The position numbers and the translations under genes were made by a program. Below the pieces are notes generated by a model. That model was not told the DNA's origin and did no database searches. It saw only the letters and a list, made by a program, of their open reading frames with translations. A stretch of 7,851 nt of DNA from Fidelibacterota bacterium (lineage in GTDB: Bacteria; Fidelibacterota; Marinisomatia; SCGC-AAA003-L08; D37C17), in assembly GCA_018671635.1 (NCBI GenBank), contig JABHHG010000072.1:1-7851 (forward strand), in the 5' to 3' direction. Below, piece by piece: positions 1 through 7,703 of the stretch (the first letter of the stretch is position 1; each line of letters begins with the position of its first letter).

Positions 1-342
1 AAGACAACTAAAGGATGGCTACTTATTTATCATGGAATTGCTTCTCATTTTGCATCATCTAATATTTATCAAGCTGGCGTTACTTTATTAGATTTACAAA
101 ACCCTGCTAATATAATTACTCGATCGAAATATAATATATTAGAACCACGGCAGGATTATGAACTCACCGGTCAAGTCCCCAATGTGGTCTTTCCGTCAGG
201 CATAATCGTTGAAGATTATAATGATGATGGATTTGCCAAAATGGACAGTAATGTTAAAATTTATTATGGTGCCGCGGATACCTGTGTGGGTATGGCAGAA
301 TCAACCATTTCAGAATTAATCGGAATGGCCAAGAATAATTAA
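1..342 (+). CDS. GH130 family beta-mannoside phosphorylase, 3' end (C-terminal 113 residues)
   Basis: Reading frame 1 is open from the first base to TAA at 340-342, so this is the tail of a gene that starts upstream. The translated tail carries blocks I recognise from glycoside hydrolase family 130: GWLLIYHG near the start, a GVTLLDLQNPANII strand, the block ELTGQVPNVVFPSG, and the terminal IYYGAADTCVGMAES, which closes the five-bladed propeller. Known members phosphorolyse beta-mannosides such as Man-beta-1,4-GlcNAc or Man-beta-1,4-Glc with inorganic phosphate to release mannose 1-phosphate; a few are hydrolases. The catalytic aspartate lies in the missing N-terminal part, so subfamily and substrate cannot be fixed here. 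The downstream GH38 and GH84 genes favour the N-glycan core disaccharide Man-beta-1,4-GlcNAc. The stop codon overlaps the proposed ATT start of the next gene. Family assignment is strong; exact substrate is inferred. Confidence 0.9.
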   Translation, partial: KTTKGWLLIYHGIASHFASSNIYQAGVTLLDLQNPANIITRSKYNILEPRQDYELTGQVPNVVFPSGIIVEDYNDDGFAKMDSNVKIYYGAADTCVGMAESTISELIGMAKNN

Positions 343-382
343 GTTAATTTTAATCATAATCCAACTTACAATTTTATTTGCA
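338..382 (+). other. signal peptide coding segment upstream of any canonical start codon
   Basis: From the ATT at 338 the frame reads I/M, K, then an uninterrupted hydrophobic run of about twelve residues (LILIIIQLTILF) ending in A-D-F-P. This is a classical n-region, h-region and small residue before a cleavage site (between A15 and D16). No cysteine follows the site, so it is not a lipoprotein signal. An ATA at 335 is the only other near-start codon beside it. The A of ATTAA is shared with the GH130 stop (340-342). There is only a distant, weak purine stretch (GGAA at 322-325), so re-initiation by ribosomes finishing GH130 is the simplest way to start here. Confidence 0.65.
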
Positions 383-1390
383 GATTTCCCTACGCCTCAG
401 ATCAAATTTAATCCAGAACGATATGTATGCTATCAAACGACTGGCGAATTGGTATTAGACGGTAAATTAGATGAAGCGGACTGGAAAAATGCGGAATGGA
501 CTCAATCATTTGTAGATATTGAAGGGGAGCTAAAACCTATTCCACACTTTAATACACAAGTGAAAATGCTCTGGGACGAGACCTACTTTTATGTTGGTGT
601 GGAGATGGAAGAGCCTCATTTGTGGGCCACCCTCACCGAACGGGATGATATCATTTTCAGGGATAATGATTTTGAAATATTTATTGATCCCGACGGAGAT
701 AGCCATAATTATATGGAATTAGAAGTGAACGCATTGGGGACTGAATGGGATTTACTCCTATTAAAACCCTATCGTGACCAACAAAAAGTGGCGGTGGATT
801 CATGGGATATTATTGGACTCAAAACCGTCATCAATTTGGATGGAACTTTGAATGACCCCTCTGATATTGATAAGGGTTGGTCTATCGAAATTGCAATCCC
901 CTGGAAAGTATTAGAAGAATGTGCCCCCAAATCGATTCCTGAAGATGGTGATCAATGGCGAGTCAATTTTTCACGTGTACATTGGGATTTGGATGTGGTT
1001 GATGGAAAGTATCAAAAATTGGATAAATCAGAGTACAACTGGGTATGGTCTCCACAGGGACTGATTGCCATGCATTATCCCGAAATGTGGGGATTCGTAC
1101 AATTTTCAACAAATAAAGTAGGCACACAAAAATATGATTTTGTCTGGGATACCATTGAAGACCATAAATGGTATATGCGTACTATGTACTACAAACAGAA
1201 ACAGTATTTTGATAAACATGGGGAGTGGATGAAGGATATGATGCATTTGAAAAACTTGACCCCCTATAACCGAAATTTTAAACAATTACCACAGATTCAG
1301 TTGACCCATTCAGGCTATGAGATTATTGGTGAAATGAAGGATGGACGAATAGTAATTCAACATGAAGATGGATTGGTAAAAGTAAAATGA
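338..1390 (+). CDS. secreted carbohydrate-binding family 9-like (CBM9-like/DOMON-type) protein, proposed ATT start
   Basis: The protein has the layout of CBM9-like domain proteins: a conserved opening NPERYVCYQTTGELVLDGKLDEADW (positions about 25-49, quoted here as NPERYVCY and LDGKLDEADW), then KMLWDETYFYVGVEMEEP, LTERDDIIFRDNDFEIFIDP, the acidic turn DPDGD (117-121) with YMELE at 125-129, and SIEIAIPW further on. After the domain comes a tyrosine-rich helix, YYKQKQYFDKHG at 284-295, also usual in this family. Such domains bind glycans and have no known catalytic activity. No ATG, GTG or TTG precedes codon 38 (TTG at 449) in this frame, yet the frame is open back to a TAA at 317-319. It encodes a typical short signal peptide, K then LILIIIQLTILFA, with cleavage expected after residue 15. 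I therefore place the start at ATT 338, giving 350 residues. The likely location is periplasm or cell surface. Its TGA overlaps the next ATG (ATGA). Family is clear; the start codon is less certain. Confidence 0.85.
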   Translation: MKLILIIIQLTILFADFPTPQIKFNPERYVCYQTTGELVLDGKLDEADWKNAEWTQSFVDIEGELKPIPHFNTQVKMLWDETYFYVGVEMEEPHLWATLTERDDIIFRDNDFEIFIDPDGDSHNYMELEVNALGTEWDLLLLKPYRDQQKVAVDSWDIIGLKTVINLDGTLNDPSDIDKGWSIEIAIPWKVLEECAPKSIPEDGDQWRVNFSRVHWDLDVVDGKYQKLDKSEYNWVWSPQGLIAMHYPEMWGFVQFSTNKVGTQKYDFVWDTIEDHKWYMRTMYYKQKQYFDKHGEWMKDMMHLKNLTPYNRNFKQLPQIQLTHSGYEIIGEMKDGRIVIQHEDGLVKVK

Positions 1391-3471
1391 ATTTAAGTAT
1401 TTTTGATTGGTCAATTGTGGTTCTGGTTTTAACAGGTATGTTTTTCTCGGTTCGTTCCAGCCGTGGATTACTGAAGTCCGTTACTGATTTTTTGGTGGCG
1501 GGTCGTTCTGCCGGGCGCTATGTAATGAGTATTTCCAGTGGTGTAGCAGGATTAGGTGCCATCACCATCGTGAATTATATGGAAATGAATTATATCGCCG
1601 GATTCTCAATGAGTTGGTGGGGAATGACCTCCGCATTGGTGATTCTCCTTATCACCGTTTCTGGCTGGGTAATTTATCGATTTCGTCAAACACGTTGTTT
1701 GACATTGGCACAATTCTTTGAGCAAAGATATAGTCGAAAATTCAGAATATTTACAGGAATTGTAGCCTTTTCTGCGGGGCTGATCAATTTTGGAATCTTC
1801 CCAGCAGTGGGTGCTCGATTTTTTATCTATTTCTGTGGAATTCCACAGACATTACCCCTCTTAGGATTTGACGTAAACAGTTATGCGCTACTCATGATAA
1901 TTCTCTTATCCATTTCGCTTTACTTTGTATTTATGGGTGGACAAATTGCTGTGATTATTGCGGATTTCTTCCAAGGCGTATTTGTAAATTTTGTTTTTGT
2001 AATAATGATAATTTTTCTTTTTCTCTATGTAGATTGGGGACAGGTTCATTCCGCATTGGCAGATACCCCAAAAAAAGAAGCGCAAAAGGAAATATTGAGA
2101 GTTGAATCTTCAGATGAGTTTATACATTTACCTGAAATCGAGCAAGAAGAAAAAATTGCTGATATTAATAATCGGCATGAAAATTCCAGCCGTATAAATC
2201 CCTTTAAAACCAATCATATAGAAGATTTCAATTTCTGGTATTTTCTCATCGGAATTATTGGGGTAATGTATGGGACAATGAGTTGGCAAGGAACACAAGC
2301 ATATAACGCCTCTGCTCGAAGTGCACATGAAGCCAAAATGGGCTCCGTATTAGCCGGGTGGAGAGGATTACCACAAACGCTATTTTTCCTCTGTGTGCCC
2401 GTATTAGCATATACGGTAATGAACCATGCTGATTATTTCCATATTTCTGAATCGGTAAATACCACGCTATCCACTTTAAAATCAGATGCAATCCAAAGCC
2501 AATTGAGAGTTCCGTTGGTCTTGTCACATATCCTACCGAATGGACTGATGGGTGCGTTTGCAGCCGTGATGTTAGCAGCATTTGTGAGTACGCATGATAC
2601 TTACCTCCATTCTTGGGGGAGTATATTGATTCAGGATGTAATCATGCCATTTCGCAAGAAACCATTCTCTCCGGAAACGCATCTAAAAGTATTGCGCATA
2701 TCAATTATTTTTGTGGCTATTTTTATATTTTTATTCAGTTTGTTATTTCAGCAAAATCAAAAGATTGCCCTCTTTTTTGCCATAACCGGTGCTATTTTTG
2801 CTGGCGGTTCAGGTGCTGTGATTATTGGTGGACTCTATTGGAAACGAGGCACAACAGCCGCAGCGTGGGCATCCATGAGTACCGGCGCTATTATTGCGGT
2901 TAACGGAATTATTATGCATCAAATTTCTGCTGAATGGTTAGCAACAGACGGTGGGTGGATATGGCTTAAGGATATCATTTTAGTATTAAAATCTATAAAT
3001 GGTCAAGTATATTGGGGTATTGGAATGGGAGCCTCAACGTTGATGTATGTGGTCATTTCTCTACTTGGTAAACAAAAAGATTTTGAATTGGATAAATTAC
3101 TGCAACGTGGGAAATATTTAAACAAAGATGAAACCCATGTAATAAATAAGAATCCCGAAAAAGGTTGGAAAATTTTGGGCATGGGTAAAGAGTTTACCAA
3201 ATTTGATAAATTCATTTATATTTTGAATTATGTATGGACTTTTGGCTGGACCATCGTGTTCATTATCGGGACAATATATAATCTATCCAATGAGGTGAGT
3301 GATTCCACTTGGATGAATTTCTGGTGGATCTATTTGATGATTCACATTGTGATGGCTGTACTCTCTATGGTGTGGTTTACCATTGGCGGATTTATTGATC
3401 TTAAGAAAATGATGCATCGCTTAAGACATACCGAACGTGATCATACTGATGATGGATTTGTTGCAAGGTAA
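1387..3471 (+). CDS. sodium:solute symporter, SSS family (large, with periplasmic insert and C-terminal extra helices)
   Basis: A 694-residue inner-membrane protein of the SSS (solute:sodium symporter) family, which couples sodium entry to uptake of sugars, amino acids or other small solutes. Family marks are DFLVAGRSAGRYVMSISSG after the first helix, GGQIAVIIADFFQG in the middle, and LAAFVSTHDTYLHSWGSIL near 396-413. Its S401/T402 pair matches the place of the sodium-site serines of the vibrio galactose transporter. About fifteen hydrophobic segments can be counted, roughly at 5-20, 45-65, 74-96, 122-150, 166-215 (two), 283-300, 331-345, 387-417, 435-454, 461-486, 490-512, 541-561, 609-633 and 642-672. 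A charged loop of about 65 residues (217-283) is probably periplasmic, and a charged stretch lies between 562 and 608. The ATG overlaps the preceding stop (ATGA), and the next gene starts 2 nt after its TAA. The substrate is inferred from context to be a mannose/GlcNAc saccharide; the sequence alone does not show it. Confidence 0.92.
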   Translation: MNLSIFDWSIVVLVLTGMFFSVRSSRGLLKSVTDFLVAGRSAGRYVMSISSGVAGLGAITIVNYMEMNYIAGFSMSWWGMTSALVILLITVSGWVIYRFRQTRCLTLAQFFEQRYSRKFRIFTGIVAFSAGLINFGIFPAVGARFFIYFCGIPQTLPLLGFDVNSYALLMIILLSISLYFVFMGGQIAVIIADFFQGVFVNFVFVIMIIFLFLYVDWGQVHSALADTPKKEAQKEILRVESSDEFIHLPEIEQEEKIADINNRHENSSRINPFKTNHIEDFNFWYFLIGIIGVMYGTMSWQGTQAYNASARSAHEAKMGSVLAGWRGLPQTLFFLCVPVLAYTVMNHADYFHISESVNTTLSTLKSDAIQSQLRVPLVLSHILPNGLMGAFAAVMLAAFVSTHDTYLHSWGSILIQDVIMPFRKKPFSPETHLKVLRISIIFVAIFIFLFSLLFQQNQKIALFFAITGAIFAGGSGAVIIGGLYWKRGTTAAAWASMSTGAIIAVNGIIMHQISAEWLATDGGWIWLKDIILVLKSINGQVYWGIGMGASTLMYVVISLLGKQKDFELDKLLQRGKYLNKDETHVINKNPEKGWKILGMGKEFTKFDKFIYILNYVWTFGWTIVFIIGTIYNLSNEVSDSTWMNFWWIYLMIHIVMAVLSMVWFTIGGFIDLKKMMHRLRHTERDHTDDGFVAR

Positions 3472-3473
3472 TT

Positions 3474-6455
3474 ATGAATAAAAAATATACAGATTTAATT
3501 ATCGGCAGAATTAATCGTTTTTATGAACGATTAGAGAAGTCTTATTTAAAGGATCCTGTTCTATTTAAGGCTGAATTTGGCTGGAGTAAAGACCCCATTC
3601 CATTTTCTGAAAAAGAGAGCCTAAGTTTCAAAGCCATCAAAGAAGGAGATGGATGGGGCAAAAAATGGGAATCTGCATGGTTTCATTTGATGGGCACAGT
3701 CCCTGCAAAGTGGAATGGGCAGAAAGTGGTCGCTCATCTAGATTTTTCTGGTGAGGGATTGGTCTTTGACAAAAATGGAAAAGCGCTCCAAGGAATTACC
3801 AACGGTTCTATTTTTGATCCCAATTTTAAGAGAGTTTGGGTACCCCTATTTGATAAATGTACCGGTGATGAGTCTGTAGAACTTTGGGTTGAAGCGACTG
3901 CAAATAGCCTTTTTGGAGTATATACGGAAGCTGATCCTGGTGAAAATGACCCAAATAGATATGGTAATTTCCCTGCAAAAGTAGAATCTATGAAGCTAAG
4001 TATTTTTGATGAAAGTCTTTGGCATTTGTGGCTGGATTTCCGTGTGATTCATGGACTTATTAAGCGATTACCTGAAGACTCTGTACAACGCTCTCGGGTC
4101 ATTGAATGTGCCAGTACTGCCATAGATGCCTATGCTGATAATTTAGATAATGTTGAAAAGGCTCGGGAAATATTACAGCAAGAATTATCAAAACAGGCGT
4201 CAGCCTCAGATTTAAAAGTAACTGCTGTAGGACATGCTCACATTGATACAGCATGGTTATGGCCCGTACGGGAATCGGTGCGAAAATGTGCCCGGACCTT
4301 TGCCAGTCAGTTGGCGCTCATTGAAAAATATCCCGATTATATTTTTGGAGCTTCTCAACCCCAACATTATCAATTTATAAAAGACCATTATCCTGAAATT
4401 TATGAACGTATTAAAACTGCTATAAAAAAGGGTCAATGGGAATGCCAAGGAGGTATGTGGGTAGAGGCGGATTGTAATCTCATCAGTGGTGAGTCAATGG
4501 TTCGGCAAATTCTACTGGGTAAAAATTTCTTCATGGATGAGTTCGGAGTAGATATAGATAATCTTTGGCTTCCTGATGTATTTGGATATTCAGCGGCATT
4601 ACCTCAGATTTTGCAGAAAAGTGGCATCAAATATTTTCTCACTCAGAAATTATCGTGGAGTCAATTCAATAATTTTCCTCATCATACCTTTAAGTGGCAG
4701 GGGATTGATGGCAGTGAGGTATTGACTCACTTCCCTCCAGAAAATACGTATAACAGTGAATTGGATACAGAATTTCTCATGCCGGCCCAAACTCATTTTA
4801 AAGAGAAACAGGTGCTGGATGAATTTATAAGTTTGTTTGGTGTGGGAGATGGTGGGGGTGGTCCCAAACCGGAGAATATTGAATTGGGTCAGCGGTTAGC
4901 CAACTTAGAATCTGTTCCTCAAGTAAAATTTGGTACTGCAAAATCATTCTTTCACCGCCTTGATAATATATCACCCAAATTGAAAAAGTGGGTGGGAGAG
5001 TTGTATTTGGAATTCCACCGAGGTACATTCACTACGCAGGCTAAAGTGAAAAAGGCCAATCGTCAATTAGAGAATACGCTGCGATTGGTTGAGATGCATT
5101 ATTCCTGTTTACCATTGAGTGAATACCCACAAGCGCAATTAGACCGCATTTGGAAAGTGGTATTGCTGAATCAGTTTCATGATATAATTCCCGGCTCCAG
5201 TATTACCAAAGTATATGAAGTGACCCATAAAGAATATGAGAATGCAGAGAAAGAATTGGCTACACTCATTTCTTCTGCCGCTGAAAAGCTATTTACCAAA
5301 GATGAGGATACAATTACCTTTTTTAATCCAAATCACTATGAATTAAATGGCCGGGTAAACCTTGATGGAATTGGAGAAGTGGCCGTTGTAATTCCACCGT
5401 ACAGTTTTATATCTAAACAATTGAATAAGTTAAAACCTATTCAGAATAAAACTCAGGGGCTGACTATGGAAAATAGTCTTATTCGTTATGAGTTTAATTC
5501 AAAGGGGCAGCTGATATCTGCTTTTGATAAAGAGCTTGGTCTGAAAATGATTACGGATTCTGGCAATGTATTTACATTATATGATGATCATCCAAATAAT
5601 TGGGATGCGTGGGATGTAGATATTTTTTATGAAGAAGCCATAGTAGAATCACTTTCAGGGAAACAGATGTCAGCGGATGGGCTAAGATTTAATTATTCAT
5701 TTGGTAAAAAATCAACTTTAGAGCAATCCATCACACTTGCATTACATTCAAAACGTCTCGATTTCAAAACCAATGTAGATTGGCATGAGAAACATCGTAT
5801 GCTGAGAGTTGCATTTCCAGTTATAGTTCAATCTGACGAAGCCAGTTTTGATATTCAATATGGATTTGTAAAGCGGCCTACTCACCGAAATACTTCTTGG
5901 GATATGGCTCGCTTTGAGGTGGTGGGGCATAAGTATGCGGATCTGTCTAATGAAGATTTTGGTGTTGCCCTGCTGAATGACTGCAAATATGGATATAAAG
6001 TTCATGGTAATGTGCTGGATTTAAATTTACTTCGTTCGCCGAATAATCCTGACCCCGATGCAGATCAAGGTGAGCATGAGTTTACGTATTCAATATTGCC
6101 CCATTCGGGAAGATTGGTAGAATCTAATGTAATGGCAGAAGCCACTTCATTGAATAGTCCCATTCAAGTTTTCAAGGGGTTCAAATCTAAAACCAATCAA
6201 TTACCAATTTCATTAATTGGTGACGGATTAACGTTAGAAGTAATCAAGAAAGCAGAGAAGACGGATGAGCTGGTCATTCGAGTTGTAGAATCGTTGGGCA
6301 AGTTTTCTTCTGGTAAATTGAAATCAATATCGTCAATCACAACTTGGACAGAAACCAATTTCATGGAATGGGAAGATGGAGATGTTGATAAGGGACAGAA
6401 CATAGAGATTCAACTGAATCCATTTGAGATTAAGACGTGGAAAGTAAAGTTGTAA
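3474..6455 (+). CDS. GH38 alpha-mannosidase, cytosolic Ams1/MAN2C1-like type
   Basis: A 993-residue zinc-dependent retaining alpha-mannosidase that removes non-reducing alpha-linked mannose. The N-terminal region has the beta-sandwich seen in vacuolar Ams1 and cytosolic MAN2C1 enzymes (AWFHLMGTVPAKWNGQKV and DFSGEGLVFDKNGKALQG, about 68-107). The catalytic barrel opens with GHAHIDTAWLWPVRES at 253-268. By comparison with Golgi mannosidase II, H256 and D258 are zinc ligands, D368 in LWLPDVFGYSAALPQ is the nucleophile and a ligand, and H569 in NQFHDIIPGSS is the fourth ligand; all are present. The C-terminal half (about 600-993) is the usual beta-rich GH38 domain, so the protein looks complete. 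There is no signal peptide, so it should act in the cytoplasm on imported or free oligosaccharides. The start is supported by AAGG at 3465-3468, 5 nt before the ATG, and by the 2-nt gap after the symporter. The linkage preference (alpha-1,2/1,3/1,6) cannot be read from sequence. Confidence 0.96.
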   Translation: MNKKYTDLIIGRINRFYERLEKSYLKDPVLFKAEFGWSKDPIPFSEKESLSFKAIKEGDGWGKKWESAWFHLMGTVPAKWNGQKVVAHLDFSGEGLVFDKNGKALQGITNGSIFDPNFKRVWVPLFDKCTGDESVELWVEATANSLFGVYTEADPGENDPNRYGNFPAKVESMKLSIFDESLWHLWLDFRVIHGLIKRLPEDSVQRSRVIECASTAIDAYADNLDNVEKAREILQQELSKQASASDLKVTAVGHAHIDTAWLWPVRESVRKCARTFASQLALIEKYPDYIFGASQPQHYQFIKDHYPEIYERIKTAIKKGQWECQGGMWVEADCNLISGESMVRQILLGKNFFMDEFGVDIDNLWLPDVFGYSAALPQILQKSGIKYFLTQKLSWSQFNNFPHHTFKWQGIDGSEVLTHFPPENTYNSELDTEFLMPAQTHFKEKQVLDEFISLFGVGDGGGGPKPENIELGQRLANLESVPQVKFGTAKSFFHRLDNISPKLKKWVGELYLEFHRGTFTTQAKVKKANRQLENTLRLVEMHYSCLPLSEYPQAQLDRIWKVVLLNQFHDIIPGSSITKVYEVTHKEYENAEKELATLISSAAEKLFTKDEDTITFFNPNHYELNGRVNLDGIGEVAVVIPPYSFISKQLNKLKPIQNKTQGLTMENSLIRYEFNSKGQLISAFDKELGLKMITDSGNVFTLYDDHPNNWDAWDVDIFYEEAIVESLSGKQMSADGLRFNYSFGKKSTLEQSITLALHSKRLDFKTNVDWHEKHRMLRVAFPVIVQSDEASFDIQYGFVKRPTHRNTSWDMARFEVVGHKYADLSNEDFGVALLNDCKYGYKVHGNVLDLNLLRSPNNPDPDADQGEHEFTYSILPHSGRLVESNVMAEATSLNSPIQVFKGFKSKTNQLPISLIGDGLTLEVIKKAEKTDELVIRVVESLGKFSSGKLKSISSITTWTETNFMEWEDGDVDKGQNIEIQLNPFEIKTWKVKL

Positions 6456-6462
6456 AATAAAA

Positions 6463-7656
6463 ATGAAGTTCACCGGAGTAATTGAAGGATTCTATGGTCG
6501 TCCGTGGTCACTGAGTCAACGCAAAAAACTAATTAACCAATTTACAGAATTTGGTGGACTCAATACATATATCTATGCCCCAAAAGATGACTTTAAACAT
6601 CGTCAAAAATGGCGTGAACTATATTCAGTTACAGAGTTGCAGGAAATTTCTCAAATAGTTGAAATCTGTAAAAATAACAATGTGAACTTTATTTATGCCA
6701 TTGCTCCAGGAATAGACATCTCTTATTCTTCCAGCAATGATTTTAATTATCTATCCTTAAAGCTAAATCAAATTTTAAGACTGGGCGTGGAGGGTGCTGC
6801 TATTCTTTTTGATGATATTCCTGAACAATTTTGCGATGAAGATAAAAAGAAATACAATTCATTTGCACAAGCTCAGGCCGAAATTTCAAATAAATTAATG
6901 GAAAATATTAATACTGATAACTGGTTTTTTTGTCCAACGGTATATTGTTCTGATCAGACAAAAGGGTCTCTTGAAAAGAATGACTATTTGCAGGAATTAT
7001 CTAATTCTCTTCATGTGGAATTTAATTTATTTTGGACGGGTCCCAATGTGGTTTCTCCTGAGATCAATTTAGTTCATGTTAAGGAGTTAAAATCTATATT
7101 CCAAAATCCCATTGTGATTTGGGATAATATATTTGCCAATGATTATGATTTGCATAGGTGTTTTATGGGTCCATTTTCAGGTCGTGAAGAAATAAAGGAT
7201 GAAATTGCAGGAATTTTATTGAATCCCAATTGTGAATTTGAATTGAATTTTATCCCTATAAAAACATTTAGTGATTTTTGCCAAGGAGGTAGAGAAGAGT
7301 CCTATCAAAATGCACAAACGGAATGGTATACCCAATTTGAAGAATGTATATCTTTGGATGAATTGCAGTTATTAATAGAAGTCTTTCATTTACCTCATAA
7401 ATTGGGGAAAAAGGGGAATGAAGTGGTAGCGTTACTCAAGTCGAATAAATTCGATAAACTGGCCCAAAATTCATGGGATATACTCCAAAAGTTGGCTCAT
7501 ATGGAATATCGAAAACTTTTTCATTCAATTTACCCATATGCGTGGGAGCTCTACTATTTAATCAAAAAGTGTAAAGAAGGAAGAGAAATTGAGTTATTGC
7601 CCCAAACTAGGGATGGTTCGCTAGTATTTAGATTGGAAAAGTTAAAAAAAAGTTAG
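6463..7656 (+). CDS. GH84 beta-N-acetylglucosaminidase, human O-GlcNAcase-like, with stalk domain
   Basis: A 397-residue family 84 enzyme that hydrolyses terminal beta-GlcNAc by substrate-assisted catalysis. The catalytic barrel begins at the very N-terminus (GVIEGFYGRPW, 5-15). Matching human OGA from memory, the active-site residues are all kept: G9 (G67), K41 (K98), the catalytic pair D117-D118 (D174-D175), Y161 (Y219), T192 (T250), W220 (W278), N222 (N280), D227 (D285) and N254 (N313). Beyond the barrel, LDELQLLIEVFHLPHKLGKKG (298-318) and YPYAWEL (357-363) resemble the human stalk-domain segments [21 protein letters not shown] and YSYVWDI. The disordered insert and the acetyltransferase-like domain of human OGA are absent. 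There is no signal peptide, so a cytoplasmic location is expected. It starts 7 nt after the mannosidase stop with no clear ribosome-binding site, suggesting coupling. In this operon it probably removes GlcNAc from glycan fragments rather than from proteins. Sampled lines have about 23-35% G+C, lower than those counted in the mannosidase. Confidence 0.95.
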   Translation: MKFTGVIEGFYGRPWSLSQRKKLINQFTEFGGLNTYIYAPKDDFKHRQKWRELYSVTELQEISQIVEICKNNNVNFIYAIAPGIDISYSSSNDFNYLSLKLNQILRLGVEGAAILFDDIPEQFCDEDKKKYNSFAQAQAEISNKLMENINTDNWFFCPTVYCSDQTKGSLEKNDYLQELSNSLHVEFNLFWTGPNVVSPEINLVHVKELKSIFQNPIVIWDNIFANDYDLHRCFMGPFSGREEIKDEIAGILLNPNCEFELNFIPIKTFSDFCQGGREESYQNAQTEWYTQFEECISLDELQLLIEVFHLPHKLGKKGNEVVALLKSNKFDKLAQNSWDILQKLAHMEYRKLFHSIYPYAWELYYLIKKCKEGREIELLPQTRDGSLVFRLEKLKKS

Positions 7657-7668
7657 TTCTATTCATGC

Positions 7669-7696
7669 TTGAATGTATAAAACATAATGCTGTAAT
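7669..7696 (+). promoter_or_regulatory. possible sigma-70-like promoter before the right-edge ORF
   Basis: TTGAAT (7669-7674) and TGTAAT (7691-7696) are separated by 16 bp and match the -35 and -10 consensus at 4/6 and 5/6 positions. Transcription would begin close to the GTG at 7704, which would make the message nearly leaderless. In AT-rich DNA such matches are common by chance, and Bacteroidota use a different consensus, so this is weak. Confidence 0.18.
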
Positions 7697-7703
7697 TTGA
7701 TTC

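Noticed and set aside
449..1390. TTG 449 as the start of the CBM9-like protein
   Set aside because: This start would remove the signal peptide and the conserved NPERYVCY segment of the domain, both encoded in the same open frame just upstream.
2128..2581. Two antisense open frames inside the symporter gene
   Set aside because: They lie wholly within a well-supported SSS gene, have no recognisable domain, and overlap each other; they are shadows of its codon pattern.
2613..2903. Plus-strand open frame of 96 codons in another frame of the symporter
   Set aside because: It overlaps conserved transmembrane coding sequence, is rich in Cys/Tyr/Ser in a way typical of frame-shifted membrane genes, and has no family resemblance.
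3003..3215. Antisense open frame within the 3' part of the symporter
   Set aside because: No domain, no ribosome-binding site, and fully inside a real gene.
4257..6403. Several short antisense open frames within the GH38 gene
   Set aside because: They overlap conserved GH38 catalytic and C-terminal regions and look like non-coding shadows.
7661..7674. Small inverted repeat (ATTCA, 4-nt loop, TGAAT) after the GH84 stop as a terminator
   Set aside because: The stem is only 5 AT-rich base pairs and is not followed by a T-run, so it is too weak to call an intrinsic terminator.
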